Assembly: GCA_009784425.1 (NCBI GenBank)
Contig: WRBR01000013.1
Span: 1 to 32,267 of the forward strand
Length of the DNA: 32,267 bases
Direction: 5' to 3'
Origin: Coriobacteriia bacterium
GTDB taxonomy: Bacteria > Actinomycetota > Coriobacteriia > Coriobacteriales > UBA8131
Shown here: positions 30,599 through 32,267 of the stretch, piece after piece
How positions within the stretch are numbered: the first letter of the stretch is position 1
Layout of the letters: each line of letters begins with the position of its first letter
The notes under the pieces: generated by a model
What the model saw: the letters and a program-made list of their open reading frames with translations, nothing else
What the model was told of the DNA's origin: nothing
Databases searched by the model: none
Translations under genes and position numbers: made by a program

Positions 30599-31783
30599 CT
30601 ACGCGAGAATCTTGGTTACTCGCCCGGAGCCAACGGTGCGGCCACCCTCACGGATAGCAAAGCGCAGGCCCTCTTCCATAGCGATGGGGTTGATGAGCTC
30701 GCCGGTGATAAGAACGTTATCGCCAGGCATGATCATCTCGGTGCCAGTAGGCAGGTGGGCAACGCCGGTCACATCGGTGGTGCGGAAGTAGAACTGCGGA
30801 CGATAACCATCAAAGAACGGCGTATGGCGGCCGCCCTCTTCCTTGGTAAGGATGTAGACCTGACCCTCAAACTTGGTGTGCGGGGTTACGCTACCCGGCT
30901 TGCAGAGCACCTGGCCACGGACGATTTCCTCGCGCTTGATGCCGCGGAGCAAAATGCCCACGTTGTCGCCGGCCTCGCCGGTGTCAAGAATCTTGCGGAA
31001 CATCTCAACGCCGGTGCAAACCGTTTTCTGTGTTTCTCTAATGCCGATGATCTCAACATTTTCATTGACGTTGATGATGCCGCGCTCAATACGCCCGGTG
31101 GCTACGGTGCCGCGACCGGTGATGGTAAAGACATCCTCAACAGCCATCAAGAAGGGCTTCTCGTTGTCACGAGCGGGGGTGGGAATAAAGTCATCAACAG
31201 CGGCGATAAGCTCCCAAATTGCCTTTTGAGCCTCTTCGTCGCCCTCAAGAGCCTTGAGTGCAGAGCCGCGGATGATGGGGGTGTCATCGCCAGGGAAGCC
31301 GTAGTTTGAGAGAAGCTCACGTACTTCCATCTCTACGAGCTCAAGCAGTTCCTCGTCATCAACCATGTCGCACTTGTTGAGGAAGACGACGATATAGTCA
31401 ACGCCTACCTGGTTTGCAAGCAGGATGTGCTCGCGAGTCTGGGCCATAGGGCCGTCGCTTGCGGCGATAACCAAAATGGCGCCATCCATCTGGGCAGCAC
31501 CGGTGATCATGTTCTTTACGTAGTCAGCATGGCCCGGGCAGTCAACATGTGCATAGTGACGCTGCTCAGACTCATACTCAATATGGGCGATAGAGATGGT
31601 GATACCACGCTCTTTTTCCTCCGGAGCCTTGTCAATCTGATCAAAGCTGGTGAAGTCGGCCAGACCCTTGCTAGACAGAGTCTTTGAGATGGCGGCAGTC
31701 AGGGTTGTCTTGCCGTGGTCGACATGGCCAATGGTGCCGATGTTTACGTGTGGTTTTGTTCTTTCAAACTTTGCTTTTGCCAT
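30599..31783 (-). CDS. tuf: Elongation factor Tu
   Basis: EF-Tu carries aminoacyl-tRNA to the ribosome. G1 [11 protein letters not shown]3 DCPGHADY, G4 NKCD and G5 SALKAL are present; domains 2 and 3 follow, including the conserved [13 protein letters not shown] and the C-terminal [19 protein letters not shown]. The length of 394 residues is standard. AAGGAGG lies eight bases before ATG 31783. Two tRNA genes lie upstream on the same strand. Confidence 0.98.
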   Translation of the reverse strand: MAKAKFERTKPHVNIGTIGHVDHGKTTLTAAISKTLSSKGLADFTSFDQIDKAPEEKERGITISIAHIEYESEQRHYAHVDCPGHADYVKNMITGAAQMDGAILVIAASDGPMAQTREHILLANQVGVDYIVVFLNKCDMVDDEELLELVEMEVRELLSNYGFPGDDTPIIRGSALKALEGDEEAQKAIWELIAAVDDFIPTPARDNEKPFLMAVEDVFTITGRGTVATGRIERGIINVNENVEIIGIRETQKTVCTGVEMFRKILDTGEAGDNVGILLRGIKREEIVRGQVLCKPGSVTPHTKFEGQVYILTKEEGGRHTPFFDGYRPQFYFRTTDVTGVAHLPTGTEMIMPGDNVLITGELINPIAMEEGLRFAIREGGRTVGSGRVTKILA

Positions 31784-31821
31784 TCTTTATCCTCCTTAAT
31801 CAGGCGCATAACGCGCTATTG

Positions 31822-31840
31822 TTGATGCCCTATGCATCAA
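31822..31840. promoter_or_regulatory. Hairpin in the tuf leader
   Basis: TTGATGC-CCTAT-GCATCAA forms a 7-bp stem between tRNA-Met and tuf, with outer GCGC/GCGC pairing. It may be an RNA processing or stability structure. Confidence 0.35.
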
Positions 31841-31869
31841 TTGAGCGCGCCTGCGCGCGCAATGTTTCT

Positions 31870-31946
31870 TGGTAGCGGTGACTGGATTTGAACCAGTGAC
31901 GCCACGGGTATGAACCGTGTGCTCTGACCAACTGAGCTACACCGCC
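31870..31946 (-). tRNA. tRNA-Met (anticodon CAT), elongator type
   Basis: GGCGGTG pairs with CACCGCT (G1-U72 wobble), anticodon stem CACGG/CCGTG with loop TTCATAC, T-loop TTCAAAT, encoded CCA. The three G-C pairs typical of initiator tRNA are absent, so elongator Met is preferred; a tRNA-Ile(CAU) cannot be excluded. Confidence 0.88.
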
Positions 31947-31953
31947 CTTTTAA

Positions 31954-32058
31954 CTTGTCTATTCCCCATCTGGCCGCGTTGGCTGCGCTGCGCTCCTCGG
32001 CCACGTATTTATATACGCTAGGCCTGCGGTGCTCGCTTGCCGCCTTGCCAGATGACGA
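31954..32058. repeat. 105-bp dispersed repeat, copy 1, between tRNA-Met and tRNA-Thr
   Basis: It starts CTTGTCTATTCCCCATCTGG and ends GCCAGATGACGA. TCTGGC/GCCAGA ends, a CGTAT-TTAT-ATACG centre and GGCC blocks give it an imperfect hairpin shape. It differs from copy 2 at two positions. Confidence 0.9.
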
Positions 32059-32080
32059 ATATCCTGCGTTAAAAACTTGA

Positions 32081-32157
<77 letters not shown>

Positions 32158-32162
32158 GTTCG

Positions 32163-32267
32163 CTTGTCTATTCCCCCTCTGGCTGCGTTGGCTGCGCTGC
32201 GCTCCTCGGCCACGTATTTATATACGCTAGGCCTGCGGTGCTCGCTTGCCGCCTTGCCAGATGACGA
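32163..32267. repeat. 105-bp dispersed repeat, copy 2, upstream of tRNA-Thr (reaches window edge)
   Basis: It matches copy 1 at 103 of 105 positions and stops only because the window ends, so it may continue beyond it. A third tRNA gene is likely to lie to the right. Confidence 0.9.

Overview
The window looks like a chromosomal segment of a Gram-positive, moderately GC-rich bacterium, most likely an actinobacterium of the Coriobacteriia type. The grounds are a short-form HisG with a separate HisZ, a complete selenocysteine cluster (selA-selB-selC), a tuf-rpmG-trnW-secE-nusG-rplK-rplA block, and an InlB-repeat/dockerin surface protein. The taxonomic call is inference from gene content and style, not from a database match.

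Layout: 1-1.5 kb holds the proline-rich start of a protein that runs off the left edge, a DUF45/YgjP-type metallopeptidase, a Cdd1-like helix-hairpin-helix protein and tRNA-Ala(CGC). 1.8-5.7 kb carries a secreted coiled-coil M23 peptidase and a large surface protein. 5.7-14.85 kb is one minus-strand operon, hisZ-G-D-C-B-A-F-I-E, then a membrane protein and signal peptidase I. hisH is missing, and its usual place between hisB and hisA holds only a heptamer tandem array. A promoter with three TGTGAT half-sites precedes hisZ. Facing it, 15.1-18.9 kb is selA-selB-tRNA-Sec, interrupted by two near-identical long palindromes that lie inside the reading frames. 18.95-21.2 kb, just behind the tRNA-Sec gene, is a more AT-rich minus-strand island of orphan immunity-type genes (CdiI-like, Imm22-like, two unassigned) with a DUF4143 remnant. 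21.2-21.7 kb is repeat-rich and non-coding.

21.7-32.3 kb contains translation genes on the minus strand: tRNA-Thr, tRNA-Met, tuf, rpmG, tRNA-Trp, secE, nusG, rplK, rplA, then an insertion of a hybrid histidine kinase and a divergent degV, then rplJ-rplL with their own promoter and an L10-type leader with a terminator-like hairpin. The usual rplKAJL cluster is therefore split.

The most unusual theme is repeat structure. Long perfect palindromes (26-40 bp stems) share a GGGAC(G/A)GG core and sit in selA, in selB, after rplA and after the M23 gene, with a single-arm relic near 21.27 kb. Simple tandem repeats occur in or beside his and sel genes (7-mers, 27-mers, 15-mers), and a 105-bp repeat alternates with tRNA genes at the right edge. 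The palindromes resemble REP/REPIN-like elements. No transposase (RAYT/Y1) is present in the window, so how they move is inference.
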